A DNA stretch of 64,000 bases from Marsupella aquatica (lineage: Eukaryota > Marchantiophyta): NCBI GenBank assembly GCA_973895155.1, contig OZ316896.1:15996001-16060000 (forward strand). Reading direction: 5' to 3'. How positions within the stretch are numbered: position 1 is the stretch's first letter; every line of letters begins with the position of its first letter. This document shows positions 11,401 through 23,965 of this stretch, one piece after another. The notes below the pieces were generated by a model, which had not been told where the DNA came from, made no database searches, and saw nothing but the letters and a program-made list of their open reading frames with translations. The position numbers were made by a program, and so were the translations under genes.

Positions 11401-13416
11401 GACAAATCAGATCAATTTATGGGGTAATGATCAGACTCCCATGGCTAAGGGTGTCAAAGAGAGGAGCGAGATTTCGTCGCTAGTTTTGTAGATAATACGA
11501 GTGAAGGTTCTGCTGAACCTGCTACATTTGATGTTAGTCAACAACAGACATCAATGACACACCGACTTTTAGTGATTCATCCAGGAAATGCACTAACCAT
11601 TGTTGTTGCTGTGACCACCAGGTGCATCGTTTGGATAAGGAGACCAGTGGACTCGTGATTTTGGCACGTACACAAGAATGTGCGATGCTGCTGCATACGT
11701 TATTCCGTGAGAAGACAGCCACAGCTCCCGAGGTGCATACCTGCCAATGTGATTGCAAACACCGTTATTGATTACTCAGCAAGATGGTTAATTTCTTCAC
11801 TTTGCATGCTTTTCTTTAGAAGTGTTTTCGTGTGCTATATTACAGTGATTTGGATAGATCTAAAGAGATGATTTGTACGCAAGGGCTTGTGAATGTCCAA
11901 ATCTAGGCAACTTCTACAATGATTTGAAGATCTCGAAGGGTGATGTGCATTTGTTGATAAAAATCCTAGCCCGCTTACTCTTGGGCACATGGCATTTATT
12001 GATCTTATATTCACTTCAATCTGTTTTGGATATGCAGATTGAGGATGACAATACAACTATAAAGCGGGTGTATTGGGCGCTGGTCATTGGCAGACCAAGA
12101 AAACTCCAAGGGCGCATCTCAGTTCCCCTCATCAAGGTAACGAAGTTCTTAGAGCAGTTTCAAGATCATCTGATGCTTCCGGCTCATACGTGGCAGTGTC
12201 TCCATCCTGGCCAATCTATGGCAAAGTTTCGTCTGTAGCCTACTTTAATTAATGTGAATCTTACTGTTTGTCGAGACCAAGAGTAATGTGAACTGTCTTC
12301 TCATCACTACCCAGTCTCTTGGACATAGGTGGGGTATGCAAAAGTCGTGACCCCTGCCAGGTAAGACTGCTGTAGATACTACCGAGGACTTCGGTTTGTC
12401 ATAGTTCCAGGAGAATTTGAGCACAAGATTTCCAATGGTCAGTAAGTAAGCATTTCTGGCAGTGTTTTCTGGTTGATATATTTGCCATGATTAATGGCAC
12501 GTAGGGACATGGCTCAGCATGGATAGCTAGCCTCACTTTTCTTATCGTGAAATTTTACAGATCGTTCTAGATGAAGGGAAGGTCGATAAGATAATGGTCA
12601 CTCACGATTTCTCAAGTGAGAATGCGCAAGTCGCTATCACTGATTACAAGGTTATCGGCCCTTCATACCATGGTAAGCGGCTTGGCGTGTCTACAATGAA
12701 ACCTGTACTTGTTTCTAGACTTGAGATTTCTAGGTTTGCAAAATTGTGTTGACTGCTGGGTTCGATGGCTGCCAGGCTGCACTTGGGTAGAGCTACAACC
12801 CGTGACTGGGAGGAAACATCAGGTAAGCCACAACTTCTGCGACTGTGTAGCCTTTGAAAATCTACTGTGCATTGTTTGTCCTGGCCGGGGGCTGTGGTCA
12901 ATTATCCGTTATCTGTAGTTATCTGTAGTTGTTTGGGTAGATGGATTTCGATATCTTCTTACATTGTGCCGCTCTCGATATTCTTGAATGCAGCTACGTG
13001 TTCACTGTGCTGAAGTTCTGGGCACACCAGTTCTTGGTGACATGAAGTATGGCTGGCGTACTCAAAAAGACTGGATTAGAAATATTACTTCAGAAATTTC
13101 CTATGAGGGCGCGGTTGAAAATACAGAGGGGAAATATTCCAAGGAAGTTGGACATATGAAAGCTGTGAAAGGAAGTCTTCTTAACAAAGAACCACTTCTT
13201 CACTTACATTGCCGTGAAATGGTTCTACCCAATGTGTTGCAGATGCTTGGGAAGGATAGGAGTAGATTAAGTCGTGTAGATGTAAATATTGATCGTCTTC
13301 AATTTTTAGCACCGTTACCTCCACATATGGCTGCAAGCAGGCATATATGGGAAGAAAATACTTCAGCAGCTTCAAATCAAATAGATAGCTTTACGGGAAG
13401 CACCTTGAAATGTTGA
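8421..13416 (+). CDS. RluA-type RNA pseudouridine synthase, organellar (11 exons, 527 aa)
   Basis: Isomerises uridine to pseudouridine in RNA. Exons: 8421-8585, 9204-9446, 9663-9755, 9885-10046, 10498-10545, 10873-10953, 11622-11732, 12038-12136, 12561-12672, 12776-12822, 12994-13416; all phases join. Residues 1-55 are Arg/Ser-rich, like a mitochondrial or plastid presequence. Residues about 125-200 resemble an S4 RNA-binding domain. The catalytic domain follows: ILVINKPPGLPVQ at 225-237, the catalytic motif HRLDKETSGL with Asp269, and TGRKHQLRVHC near residue 383, closing the active site. The length suits plant mitochondrial-type RluA enzymes. Intron 4 uses a GC donor (AAG|GCAAGC at 10047), because only that join gives LLYKDAEILVINKP. 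The start is the first ATG; another lies at 8427. The RNA target cannot be told from sequence. Confidence 0.92.
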
Positions 13417-14409
13417 ATCAAGATGGCACTCGGAGAATTTTTTAAGAAGTTTTTTCTCGAGTGTATCTTTCTAGTTTTGACGAGGATCCCTGGGTCAACT
13501 ACTCTGTGCATGAGTTGCATTTTTTACGAGTCCTTATAACCTCATAAGATTAGAGTGGTAAGTACAAGGCTTTCAATTCATCGTTGGAGCAAGCCTCGCG
13601 ATAGAACTGTTTTGTCATCAAGACAAGAAGGACTTGCTTTGATTTTGTAAGAACATTGTCCGAGTTTCCATTTTTGAGTTGTAGCTGTTTCATTCTTTGA
13701 AGTTTCCACGTTTATTCCTCATTCGTTTCGACATCGTGGGATCGAAAATTATCACAGATAAACGCCATTCATTTAGGGAGACTTTCCTGAATACAGAGTC
13801 GAGACGATTTCACCACGTGGGTCACGATGAGGCTCTTTATGTAGCAATATGTGATAATTCAGTAAAAACACCTTTGTCAATGCAGAAATAAATCAATAAG
13901 AGGCCTTTGTCATACAAAAAGGCATATCAAAGTCAGTGTATTCTGTATTTCTTTGCAATGAATAGGCCCTATTGTATAGGATTCAGCATTGCCCTGAGTC
14001 ACCTTCTGGACCGTTACTTGAAATCTGGGCCCAAAGAGGAGTCGTGGGACTTGCCAGTTCTGATTGACATCCACCAAAAAAGCAAATGTAGCGCATGAAA
14101 GTGCATTTGGCGACTCCCCTGATCTTGGGTCCACGGGGAATTGCGTCGAGTGTGTCATAGAGCCCTCACGCATGTAGACGACCCTGAAAATCCCGGCCCT
14201 GATTGGACTCTGCGTTGTGGCATCCCACTGGAAACTCAATTGAAGTCGCATGCTGGAAACACAGCTGAAGTCGCATGTTGTATTTTCGGAAGTCTGACTA
14301 TTGGTAAGATTTGGTTTGTTTTGTTTTGTATAATTACTTAAGGTAGTTTGCTTGACTTACGAACCTCTGTCTAGGGCGTTCACAATGTCGTCTTCTCACT
14401 TTTAACATT

Positions 14410-14562
14410 GCTCTCGGTAAACACTGTTGAAGATACAAACGAAAAGAACTGGAAAACCTTAGAGTCGTTCTCCATGTGGTGCCTCTGCTCTCGGTAAATA
14501 CTGCTGAAGATAAAAACGATAAAAATGGAAAAACTTCGAGTCGTTCTTCATGTGGTGGCCCT
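14410..14562 (+). repeat. 77-bp tandem duplication
   Basis: Copies at 14410-14486 and 14487-14562 both begin GCTCTCGGTAAA and share GAGTCGTTCT and CATGTGGTG. They are diverged at several positions. Confidence 0.88.
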
Positions 14563-14698
14563 GATTGTCCATTCTATGTTACAGCTTGTGTTGTGTCGTA
14601 ACGTTAGTTTTAGAATGCATCACTTCTGCACTAACTGCCTTGAGCCCAATTTGTTTCTGGGGGCACACAAAATCTTTCGTTAAAAAACACACTTGCAT

Positions 14699-14893
14699 CC
14701 ACGAAAAGTGATGGCCTCCAACAACAAGACCAACTTCTGAGAGCAGGCACAAGACACGAAAGTCTCACGAGTGAAGTAAGTAATGCCACTTTTCGTCCAC
14801 CAAACGTGATCGCCTCCAACACCAAGACCAGTTTCTGAGAGCACGCGCAAGACAGAAAAGTCTTATAAATGAATCAAGTAGTGCCATGTGGCA
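14699..14893 (+). repeat. 98-bp tandem duplication
   Basis: Copies at 14699-14796 and 14797-14893 share GCCTCCAACA, CAAGACCA, TTCTGAGAGCA and AGTAATGCCA-like blocks. Divergence is moderate, so this copy event is older than the one at 33052. Confidence 0.88.
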
Positions 14894-15292
14894 CCCTCGC
14901 TCTTGGGTTCGTAACATGGAGAAGGCCCGAAGCAAATGACACCAATTGTTCTGGATCAACTGTCACCTGTTTATCGAAGAATCGTAGGGCAGTCTGTCCA
15001 TGCGAGAGTGCCAACCTTTGGACCCTATCCACGAGAAATGGGATGACGGCGCACCGTAGCTGACCAACGGCCCACCGGGAAGGGTCACGGTGCAGTCGAC
15101 GTTCTTGTAGCAGCAATTATAATTTTCACAGTAGTAGACTGCCGAGCTTGTTCGCTATTCACCATAGCCAGAGGGCTCGCCTATCCCGTTCTTGCTGCAC
15201 TTTGTGCCCGTCTGCTGAGAAGCTAGGGGACGGGTGCAGGAACAATTGAGTAGAGCTAGATGATTTCATTTGATTTAGATAGTTAGCACGAG

Positions 15293-15350
15293 ATCTATTC
15301 AATTTGAATGTAGATATTGTGAATATAGTATCAGTTCAAATTGAATAGAT
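15293..15350. repeat. Perfect 16-bp inverted repeat upstream of cpFtsY
   Basis: Arms ATCTATTCAATTTGAA at 15293-15308 and its exact reverse complement at 15335-15350, with a 26-base AT-rich loop. It lies 60-117 bases before the cpFtsY ATG, in the promoter or 5' UTR. Confidence 0.9.
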
Positions 15351-15409
15351 TTGACCCTGGATAATTATCTGGGGTTTTACACGTTAAACCTCATCGCCCT
15401 TCTGGAGTC

Positions 15410-18400
15410 ATGGCGGTCTTCGCCAGCACCTCCTTTAGTGGGCTGGTCTCTTCGCCGCCTTCTATCAATCAGCTGCGGTCCTCTCGCCAATCCTTCGCGT
15501 GTAGCACAACTGTATGCCTTCCCCAGTCGAAGAGCCAGAGCAGCAGCACCTCCAAAAGACTAGAGACGGGGAAGAGGGCGGGCGTGAGATGCGCAGCGAG
15601 CAGCGAGAGCAAAGTGGGGTTCTTTGGGAAGCTGGGAAGAGTTATTAAGGAGAAGGCAAAGGGTGACATTGATAGGCTGTTCAATGGCTTCTCCAAGACT
15701 AGGGAGAACCTGTCTGTGGTTGACGAACTGCTTACATACTGGAATCTCCCCGAATCGGAGAACACTCTTGATGAATTGGAAGAGGTAGGCCCGTGATAGT
15801 TTATAAACTTTCCTTACGGGCGGATCAAATTAAGAGCTGACAGAACAGAATTGAGGGGATATTAAAGGCCAGGGAAGATGCCTCAGTATTATCACTTTGA
15901 AATATAGGAACTTGTGCTCGATTCTAGTAGTCTTGGTTTCTGTCATTTGAAGTACTTCTCATACATTTTAAACTTGTGAATTAGACAAAACTTTAGATTC
16001 ATCCTATAACAATTAAAACAAAGAACAGAAATCGTCGAACCCAACGAGTGTATTCTGAGTTGTAAAATTGAACGAAAATCTTCGCAAACTTATCCACGAT
16101 GAAATAGAAAGAGACAGATTGGAATTGTATAGGACTGGATTGTTGGCAATTCTGATATATCATCAGATGAAAACAGTTTCGGAAGTGAACCTGTTTGCAT
16201 TCAATTTTATGCTGATCAGAACAGCGACGGAGAACTCAATCTGTTGTCTCTCACAGGCTTTGCTTGTCGCAGACTTTGGGCCACGTACCGCCCTTAAGAT
16301 TGTCGATGAGATACGGAAAGACATCCTCGCGGGAAAGTTGACCACAGGTGGCGAGATTAAGGTGTGAAATGCTCCCTTGAAAATCCTATTATCGCTAGAA
16401 TTGTTAGAATTTCATCAGATCTGATATTTGCAGTTTAAGACAAGACTTGGTATCCGTCTTCAAGATTTTATGGGGGTGTCTTCAGCAAAAGTTCAGCAAA
16501 AATGGAGTAACTGAAATACTTCTGTCAATTGCAGGGTGCATTGAAAGCGAGTATTGTGAAACTTTTGACACAAAAGATTTCAAGCACGGACTTACAACTT
16601 GGCACCAGGTGAGCCCCACACCAGGACCCTTCACCTGGAAAATAAAGATGTAAACGATAGTATCAGATGTGAGTGGGGAATTTTGTTATGAAGGAATTTC
16701 GCATTTTCTAATGCTTCGTTAAACGTTCGGCTGACCTGCAGTCGACCAGCTGTGATTATGATCGTGGGTGTGAATGGTGGTGGGAAAACAACTACTATAG
16801 GTATCGTTCTCGTGCACGCTTATGAACAATTTGAGACAGACAGGCGATTTTTCTGCGAAGTAAATGCTTCTCCTTTGCCCACTGGAAATCTAAAACCTAG
16901 GTTGGGGAAGTATTTTACTAATTTGTGCCGTTACTTAAGGAATAAAATTGTTTATGCATTCTATCACTTGGTGTTCATGTAATTCAACTTTGTGTCTTAT
17001 GTCACCTTCGACGCCGGTGATACAAGATCTCTAGATCATTGATAATCATTTGTCCAGATTTTTGCAGGGAAATTGGCACACAGGTTGAAGAAGGTGGAAG
17101 ACACAAAGGTATTTCTCAAGCTTGCCGCAAGGCTCCTGCACTCACTGAAACTGTATTCTAGTGCAATGATCCAGTGGCAAAGTTAACATTAGTGTCATTC
17201 TGGACATCCTCATATTAACAACGATTCTCTCTCAAAATGATTCAGTATGGAGTTACAGTGCTTTTTTACATCATTCGAGGTTGAAAATTGATCTCCGAAT
17301 GCAAACATTCCATAAAACATCGGCGTTTTATCTTAGATTGTTTGTGCTTACACTTCACTACTGGAACTTTGAAAAGTGCATGCGAATTTCTCATAGGCCT
17401 TAAGATAAGGTGACAAATTAGTTTCTCGCTCTTTAAGCACAAATCGTCTCTATAGTGGCAACCGGTACGATGAATATCAATGACTGTCCTTTGACAGAAA
17501 ACGGTACACTCTGGATGGTCAGAGCATGACAAATACATATTCGTGCATAATTTTCTTCATTAAGGGGAAGCTCTGTGCAAAGAAAGCGCTTGAAGTAAGC
17601 ACCGTAATCATGATACTCATTTGCTCATAGTCCTTACAGGGGTCATGAATTTGCAATTGCAGGTGTTGATGGCAGCAGGTGATACATTTCGAGCAGCAGC
17701 TCGTGAACAACTAGAAATTTGGGCGAATAGGACAAGTTCAGACATCGAGATGGGGGAGGGAGAGAAGAAGAGGCCTGCTGCGGGTATGCTACTTTTCAGC
17801 AGCTGTTAAATTGCTAGACTTGGTTTTGTTCTTCAAGAATCATTTCCGGATGCTTCTGAGTGTGGTCTGACAATTAATTACTATCAGTGAAATATATACA
17901 ATGAGGGCGTTTCCTATTCTTCATGCAGGAAATAGGCTAAAGGAGTGTTCAACATTTGCAGTTCCCTTGTCTGCGTGAAACTCAGGAGTGGTTTTACTGA
18001 CGTATAGCTTCGGTCCGAAAAATTGTCTGATTAGTTATTCACCAGTTGTTTTAGCAAGAATGATCATCACTTTAGTAATCTCATTCTATATATTCTCCCG
18101 ACGGGCAGTGTTGGCGCATGCTACAAAGCGGGCAGTTGAAGAGGGCTATGATGTATTATTGGCGGATACATCTGGAAGTAAGTACTGATTTACTAGTCTG
18201 AGAAGTTAACTACGATTTCTTGCTCACCTTTTGCCATATTGGTCGGCACGCCAAGCTTGAAAGCCTGCATTTTTTACACAACCGAATTCGTTTATCGAGG
18301 TAACGCTCTGCTTTATGACGTGCAGGACTTCACAACAACTTTAACTTGATGGAAGAACTCCGTAATTGCAAGCGTGCAATTTCAAAAGTCCTACCCAGTG

Positions 18401-19870
18401 CCCCAAATGTAGGTTTTGAGTCGGGTTTGCCCATGGAAAGATTTCGTGATTGGCATGCCTTTGATGTTTTAGTATATTGAAGAGGCTTTCCTGTTTGATT
18501 AGGAAAACCACCAGCCATGGCTCCTTTGGTGTACTTGAGGCTGTTTGTACTGGATTGAACGTTCGGCCATTGGAGGCCTTCGATACAACAAGATATCATT
18601 GTAAAACTTTAGGAATGAAAAGTAGCTCATACTTTTAGTACAAAAATGCATTCTGCTCTTCTCATGGACAGAAATATTTTAAAGGAGCTTCTCTTTGATA
18701 GGTCGTCTCCAATTTTCTATTCAAGATAGCTAGAGGACTGTGATGTTACCTTTATTTCTCAAGTAAAATAACTCGGTCATCAGTTTTTATTACTGGGTTT
18801 GTGGTCCTTGCTTCAGGAGGTGTTGATGGTGTTGGATGGTACAACTGGCCTCAACATGCTCCCACAGGCTAGGGAGTTTAACCAGGTAGGTTCTGTTTTG
18901 ACAGCACTTTCTACCAAATCAGAAATGGATTCTCATATGGAGTAGACGAATAAGAAATAAAAGTGTTTTTTGGACCAATGTGAAATTGTAGCAGAACTGT
19001 TCCTTGCCTCCTGTAGATGAGAGAGTGGCAGATTATCACCTGGAGTCGTTCTAATTTCAATTTTAGAATAGGCTACTTTTGTTGGAATATTCCGTTCTCG
19101 ACACTACCTAAGTTTCAGGCAATCATAATTGTCATGTGGACCTTGCCCTCATTAATGAACAGATTTTCGATTCTCTCTAACAACGGTAGTTTAGCTGCCC
19201 ATATTTAACATTCTGACTTTTGGTCAAAGCTGGCGGGGCTAAGAAATGCTTTTAATCGGAAACCGTCTGCCTACTTCCGCACTAAAACTAATCGGAAACC
19301 GTCTGCCTACTTTTTTCATTGCTCCAGATCGGTGGGTAGCAACATAAGGTTTCTGTGGAACTCCCTGCGTTTTGTGATTGCAATTTCGGCTGAGGAGACA
19401 AGATAAATAGGATCTGAAGTTTGTTTTCTGATTTCTGTGTATGATCAGGTAGCTGGTGTTACTGGATTTATTGTCACCAAGCTCGATGGAACTTCACGAG
19501 GGGGTTGTGTGGTACGTGTTATCCTCATGATCCTACTTTTAGCACCAGAAGATGCATCTTTTCCCCCCTCAATTCACAGCTGCTGAGAGATAATGGACGG
19601 TGTATATTCAGGTCCATTTGATGGACATGGTGTGAGAATATCTGACCAGGACTTCGTGTGACACTTACGATGGTTAACTACTGAAAGTGGTCAATATGAG
19701 AACCTAAAACCATATACTCTACAAATTTTGGTTTGACTTATGGTGCTGGTGGTCAGGTGAGTGTCGTGGATGAACTGGGAATCCCAGTAAAATTTGTTGG
19801 CGTGGGAGAAAAGCTGGAAGATCTACAACCGTTTGATGCTGACGCATTTGTAAATGCCCTCTTCCCTTAG
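15410..19870 (+). CDS. cpFTSY: Chloroplast SRP receptor FtsY (11 exons, 390 aa)
   Basis: GTPase receptor on the thylakoid that docks the cpSRP54/cpSRP43 complex and hands light-harvesting proteins to Alb3. Exons: 15410-15784, 16257-16361, 16535-16608, 16742-16800, 17068-17108, 17663-17783, 18109-18177, 18326-18408, 18817-18885, 19449-19511, 19757-19870; all phases join. Residues 1-61 are a Ser-rich transit peptide ending near VRCA. GFFGKLGRVIKEKAKGD (70-86) is the amphipathic membrane-binding helix expected after cleavage. N domain about 90-180. G motifs: GVNGGGKTT at 194-202, DTFRAAA at 225-231, DTSGR at 278-282, TKLD at 342-345. The C-terminus LQPFDADAFVNALFP is typical. Complete, with no broken motif. 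The higher-plant protein is near 366 aa, so the length fits. The inverted repeat at 15293-15350 sits just upstream. Confidence 0.97.
19253..19312 (+). repeat. 36-bp tandem duplication in cpFtsY intron 9
   Basis: TAATCGGAAACCGTCTGCC starts at 19253 and again at 19289, with one diverged spacer between. It lies wholly within the intron between the exons ending at 18885 and beginning at 19449. Confidence 0.85.
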
Positions 19871-21823
19871 GACTTGTTTGAGGTGCTATACACGATCCTT
19901 GCAGGAATCTTGAGGAATCTTGCTGTGTATCTCGAGTTTCATGTAAAGTCCTCCTAAGAAGTGATTGGGAGGGCCTGTTGGACAATGTGCCCCCAGTAGC
20001 TGTTTTTGGTTGTATTCCATATTCTGCTCTTTAGTTAGGACAGAATAATTAGTAGTCTGGTCATTGTATCCTAGTCTCCCTAAGTCCAGGAATCTAGCAA
20101 CAGGGGGGTTTGGGGTTTAGGGCATGAAAGCACTGGATTAGGTACCATTTGTGCGAAGACAGGATATTGTTCTTGTGTTCAGTTGGCTTATTCTGATGGC
20201 TTTAATGTTTTGTATCAAGTTTGCACTCTCTTGTACACATTTCACTCTGAACAGCCTTGTGTTGCAGCCAATAACAGTGTAAGTTTGCAGTTGGTCTCAT
20301 TAGGAGCTTTCTTGAATGTCATTGCATGTTGCTAAGGGCACAAGCCTCGAAGGCAACCAACATTTCGGTTTGTAGTTGGGTTCTCCCCATCTTAGTCTAT
20401 TCCACGTTGTCATGTGAGCTTTCAGTTCTTGGCTCTACTGTATATTTAATCTGACCCCTCTAACATTAGTGCACACCAATTCTGATTGGCCCTGATCTGG
20501 GACATTTATTGCTATTTTGGGACTGTCTATCATTTGGGTATCATCAACTTGGGAGGTATTTGCTTGATCGACCCCAAAAATGAAACTTGTTACTTGATCA
20601 ACCCCCTGAGGTCTATCAATGGTCCAAATCGACCTCTGAAAGGTCCATCAACGGTCCAGATTGGGGAAAAGCATGGAGGGGGTTGATTAAGCAAACTTTT
20701 TCCAGAAGGGGGTCTACTAAGCATATTTCTCTCAACTCGGTACTGCAATGAAAGAGTAAAGGAATAAAAGGGTATGGGGGAGGGAGTGTAGGTACCCTGT
20801 TGCATGCAACCCTGCCCATTTGACTAGTAGTTCCTGGACTTTTGGAGTTCACTTATTTTGGTTTCTGTAACAGCCAGGACATGGTGGGAAGAAGTGGCCA
20901 AAGGACAACAAAAAATCCAGCCCTTTTGGCTTGGGCAGTCTTTGCCCCTTGCTTCCCATTTGGTTTCTATTGAAAAAATGAAAAGAAAGAAAGGTGGCAC
21001 TACTTCTGCCCACTTCTCATGTAATTGTGATTCTACTACATGCTTTGTTAATGTTCTTTTCATGGATCTGAATTGGTCAATTTTTTGTGGTTGTTGGTCT
21101 GTAAATTGGTCAAACAATATAGAAGAGCTACTCACTGCACTATTGTTCACCTAAGTAACAACCCTGGGCCTCTTTTATGTGGCCTTGGCAGGACTAAGGT
21201 CGTTCTGAAAATTGAAATAAGTAAATAAAATCTAAACAGTGGGGTCCCTGCTTTTGGATTCAAATCAATTCCTGCTTTTGTACCTTCTGTGAGCTCCTCC
21301 CTTTCAATCCATGTGAGGCCATCCAATCCAAGCAATTGGAGTTTAGCAGTAGAGTTTAAAAGACCAATATGCATTACTGCAGTGTTTTTTTAAAGGGGAA
21401 ACAGTCTTTGCGCAAGCTGGGCAACTACCCTTGCAAGGGGAGCCTGATTATTATTATTTACGGACCCCCATTAGGGTCTCTTGCAAATTCTCTGCCATGA
21501 GGTTGTGCCACATCATCACAACTAGTCACAAACAGGAATGATCCTACTTTTAACAATAATAAACGTGCACATTCCTGTTTGTGGCAAAAACAACGTAATT
21601 TTTGGGGCTCTATGCCGTAAATATTAAACGTAAAAAACCAAAATACAAAGGAAGAGATGTCATTTAGTAAAACAAAGTTACCATTTTAATGCTTGTCAAA
21701 GATATATCAGTGTTTTATATCAAAATGCTTGTATTTTTTTAATTGTTTGTAAGTTTGAAAAAATCAATTGATAGAAATGTACATAATTAAAACCCATTTG
21801 GCTTCACATTGTAAAACTAAATA

Positions 21824-22300
21824 ATAAATCTCCTTAGTACTTGATAAAATTTACCAATGTTTGATTCATTGGAAAATTCAAGATCAAGATTTAGAAACTC
21901 GTGATCTCTTTAGTAATGTCTTGATAAAATTTCTCAATGTCACTCATTGGAAAGCTAGAGTAAAATTAAAAACTCATAATCTCCTTAGTACTTGACAAAA
22001 TCTATCAATGTTAGGTTCATTGGAAAGCTAGAGAAATTTAGATACTCATGATCTCTCTATTTCTTGACAAATAATCTCAATGTCACACATTAGAAAGTTA
22101 AAAAGATTGAACACCTCCTGATCTCTTGAGTACCGTGACAAAATCTGACATACAATTTGTAAATGTCAGACTCAATGTTAGAAAGCTAAAAGAATTCATG
22201 AACTCATAATCAAAAAATTTTATACTAACACTCATTGGAAAGACAAAGATATTCAAAAACTCATATGAAATTTGTCAATTTGAGGCTCATTGGAAACCCT
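21824..22300 (+). repeat. Diverged tandem array, about seven units of roughly 75 bp
   Basis: The pattern AACTCATGATCTCxxTAGTACTTGAC, AAAATCTxxCAATGTCA, CTCATTGGAAAGCTAGA recurs with unit starts near 21824, 21895, 21969, 22039, 22108, 22196 and 22253. The last two units are shortened. The most constant part is CTCATTGGAAAGCTA. AT content is high. It reads as an old satellite remnant. Confidence 0.82.
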
Positions 22301-23049
22301 TTCTCGATTAAGAGATATCACAATCTCATCACTGTCACAAACTTAGCCGCTACAAATTGATTTATTTGATTACGTCACCATCGCTTGTCCACAATGCTTG
22401 CTTCCCGACTTGAATTGTTCGCATTTCTTAGATAGTCTTCAACTAAAGCTCACTCTAAATACAGGTTGACGCCAAATGCAGCCTATATGTCAAAGAAACA
22501 ATTGTTGATCTTCCCCTCACACCATAACTTTCTTAAATAAAAATAACTACAAATCCTTTGTTTGAAGTGACGGCTCGTTTGTTTTGTGTGTTCTTCCCAC
22601 CAAATTGACAAGCACTCTTTTGCCAACAGTTGAGTGTTGTGCTCTAGTCTGTCTTGTGGCGGTAATGCTCAATGTAACTCACAAACAATCAATCAAGAAT
22701 GGTTGAAAGATGATTTTTCCAATGTGTAAGCAAAACCTATGAGAAAACTCAATTCCTCCACATTCAACCTTCCGTTTGATAGATCTCTATCTTTTGAGCA
22801 TTTGTTTTTGTACGAGCACACACTAACACCATCGGGAGACTCAAAACCGTTGGTTACCGCCTTGATGAAAATTGATTTCACTTAATCACACAAACATTCC
22901 TTGGATGAACATGGGGGTCCACGGATTAATTGTTTATAAGACTCACAACTACCTCAAAAACTTGCAACGTCACAATTCTTTTAAGAATTCATAAGCACTC
23001 TAAAATATGTTGTTAGTCAAGTGCAAAAGTGTAATAATTAAGTATTTAG

Positions 23050-23130
23050 TTGGGAGCGGAACTGGTTGGGATTGAACTTGAGACTCCACTTCAGCTTAGC
23101 ACAAGGCCACAGGTCCAAAATCTTACTTTT
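23050..23130 (-). repeat. Possible SINE-head fragment, family 2, copy A
   Basis: The minus strand reads GGCCTTGTGCTAAGCTG followed by CAAGTTCAATCCCA. The second block resembles a pol III box B. A similar arrangement lies at 23890-23965. The fragment is short and diverged, so the call is tentative. Confidence 0.35.
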
Positions 23131-23710
23131 AATTTGCAAACAGAAGTACAATTGGGGTCTAGGCTTCTAGAGTGAAACTCTAGGGCCCCACCAAATGTAT
23201 GTGGATGGAGAGTATAGGACCTATTTTATGTGAAGATGATAGTGCATGCTGATTTTTGTCATCATCTCTATTGTCATTCAAACAATGTGCATTCAGGCTC
23301 CTTTTAATAAAATTCCACCTCAAGGTCACAGAGGTCCAGAATTTTAATAATAGCACCACAAGGTCACAGGTCCAAAATTGTAGCATTTATTTGCCTTGCA
23401 AGGCCTCGGGCAGGCCCTGCAAACTACAGGTGACCAGGAAACATCAGTCTAGCGTGGGCAGGGTGATTATGGCCTGGGCAGAGTTGGTGGCCATCGTAAT
23501 TCCTATCAGGAAGAAAGGTTACCGGTGTATAACCTTTTCTACCAGGTGACACCATTTCCATAACCCTATGCCCAGAAAGTATTGCCTGGTAATCTTTTTT
23601 CCGGGCAGATATTAAATATGATAATGATTGTTTGGGTTGGGATTCTAGTCTTAAACATGTTTCCACAAAGCTCAGAAAAACTTCCCTGCTGCGACCAGTC
23701 AACATTTACT

Positions 23711-23748
23711 CATTTTCTGGTCAGAGGGTCATTTTCTGGTCAGAGGGT
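23711..23748 (+). repeat. 19-bp perfect tandem duplication
   Basis: CATTTTCTGGTCAGAGGGT occurs twice in direct succession. Confidence 0.9.
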
Positions 23749-23800
23749 TACAGACTAGTAACCCCAAACCAATCAGTCATTACCCTATACTTAGATCTTG

Positions 23801-23855
23801 AGTTGTGGTTTAACACACCTAGTGGCACGTGAGTTGTGGTTTAACACACCTAGTA
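23801..23855 (+). repeat. 30-bp spaced duplication
   Basis: GAGTTGTGGTTTAACACACC starts at 23801 and again at 23831, each followed by TAGT. Confidence 0.9.
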
Positions 23856-23889
23856 GCGCTCCTCTAATGGTTCAGCCTTTGTGCCCCTG

Positions 23890-23965
23890 GTTTATTTATT
23901 GCTCAACAGAACTGTTTGGGAATGAACTTGAGACTAGCCAGCTCACACCACAAGACCCCACCACT
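23890..23965 (-). repeat. Possible SINE-head fragment, family 2, copy B
   Basis: The minus strand reads TGGTGTGAGCTGG followed by CTCAAGTTCATTCCCAAAC. It matches the 23050-23130 fragment through GTCTCAAGTTCA, TCCCAA and CAGTTC. Confidence 0.35.

Larger units (their letters stand above)
13417..15292. other. Intergenic region between the pseudouridine synthase and cpFtsY
   Basis: No gene is supported. It contains two tandem duplications listed separately (14410-14562 and 14699-14893). A minus-strand frame at 13910-14251 is open, but I recognise no domain in it. Confidence 0.5.

Noticed and set aside
13910-14251. Minus-strand frame of 113 codons
   Set aside because: No domain recognised and no exon context; kept only as part of the intergenic description.
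21824-22300. CRISPR array
   Set aside because: Units are diverged direct repeats without unique spacers, and the context is a eukaryotic nuclear genome.
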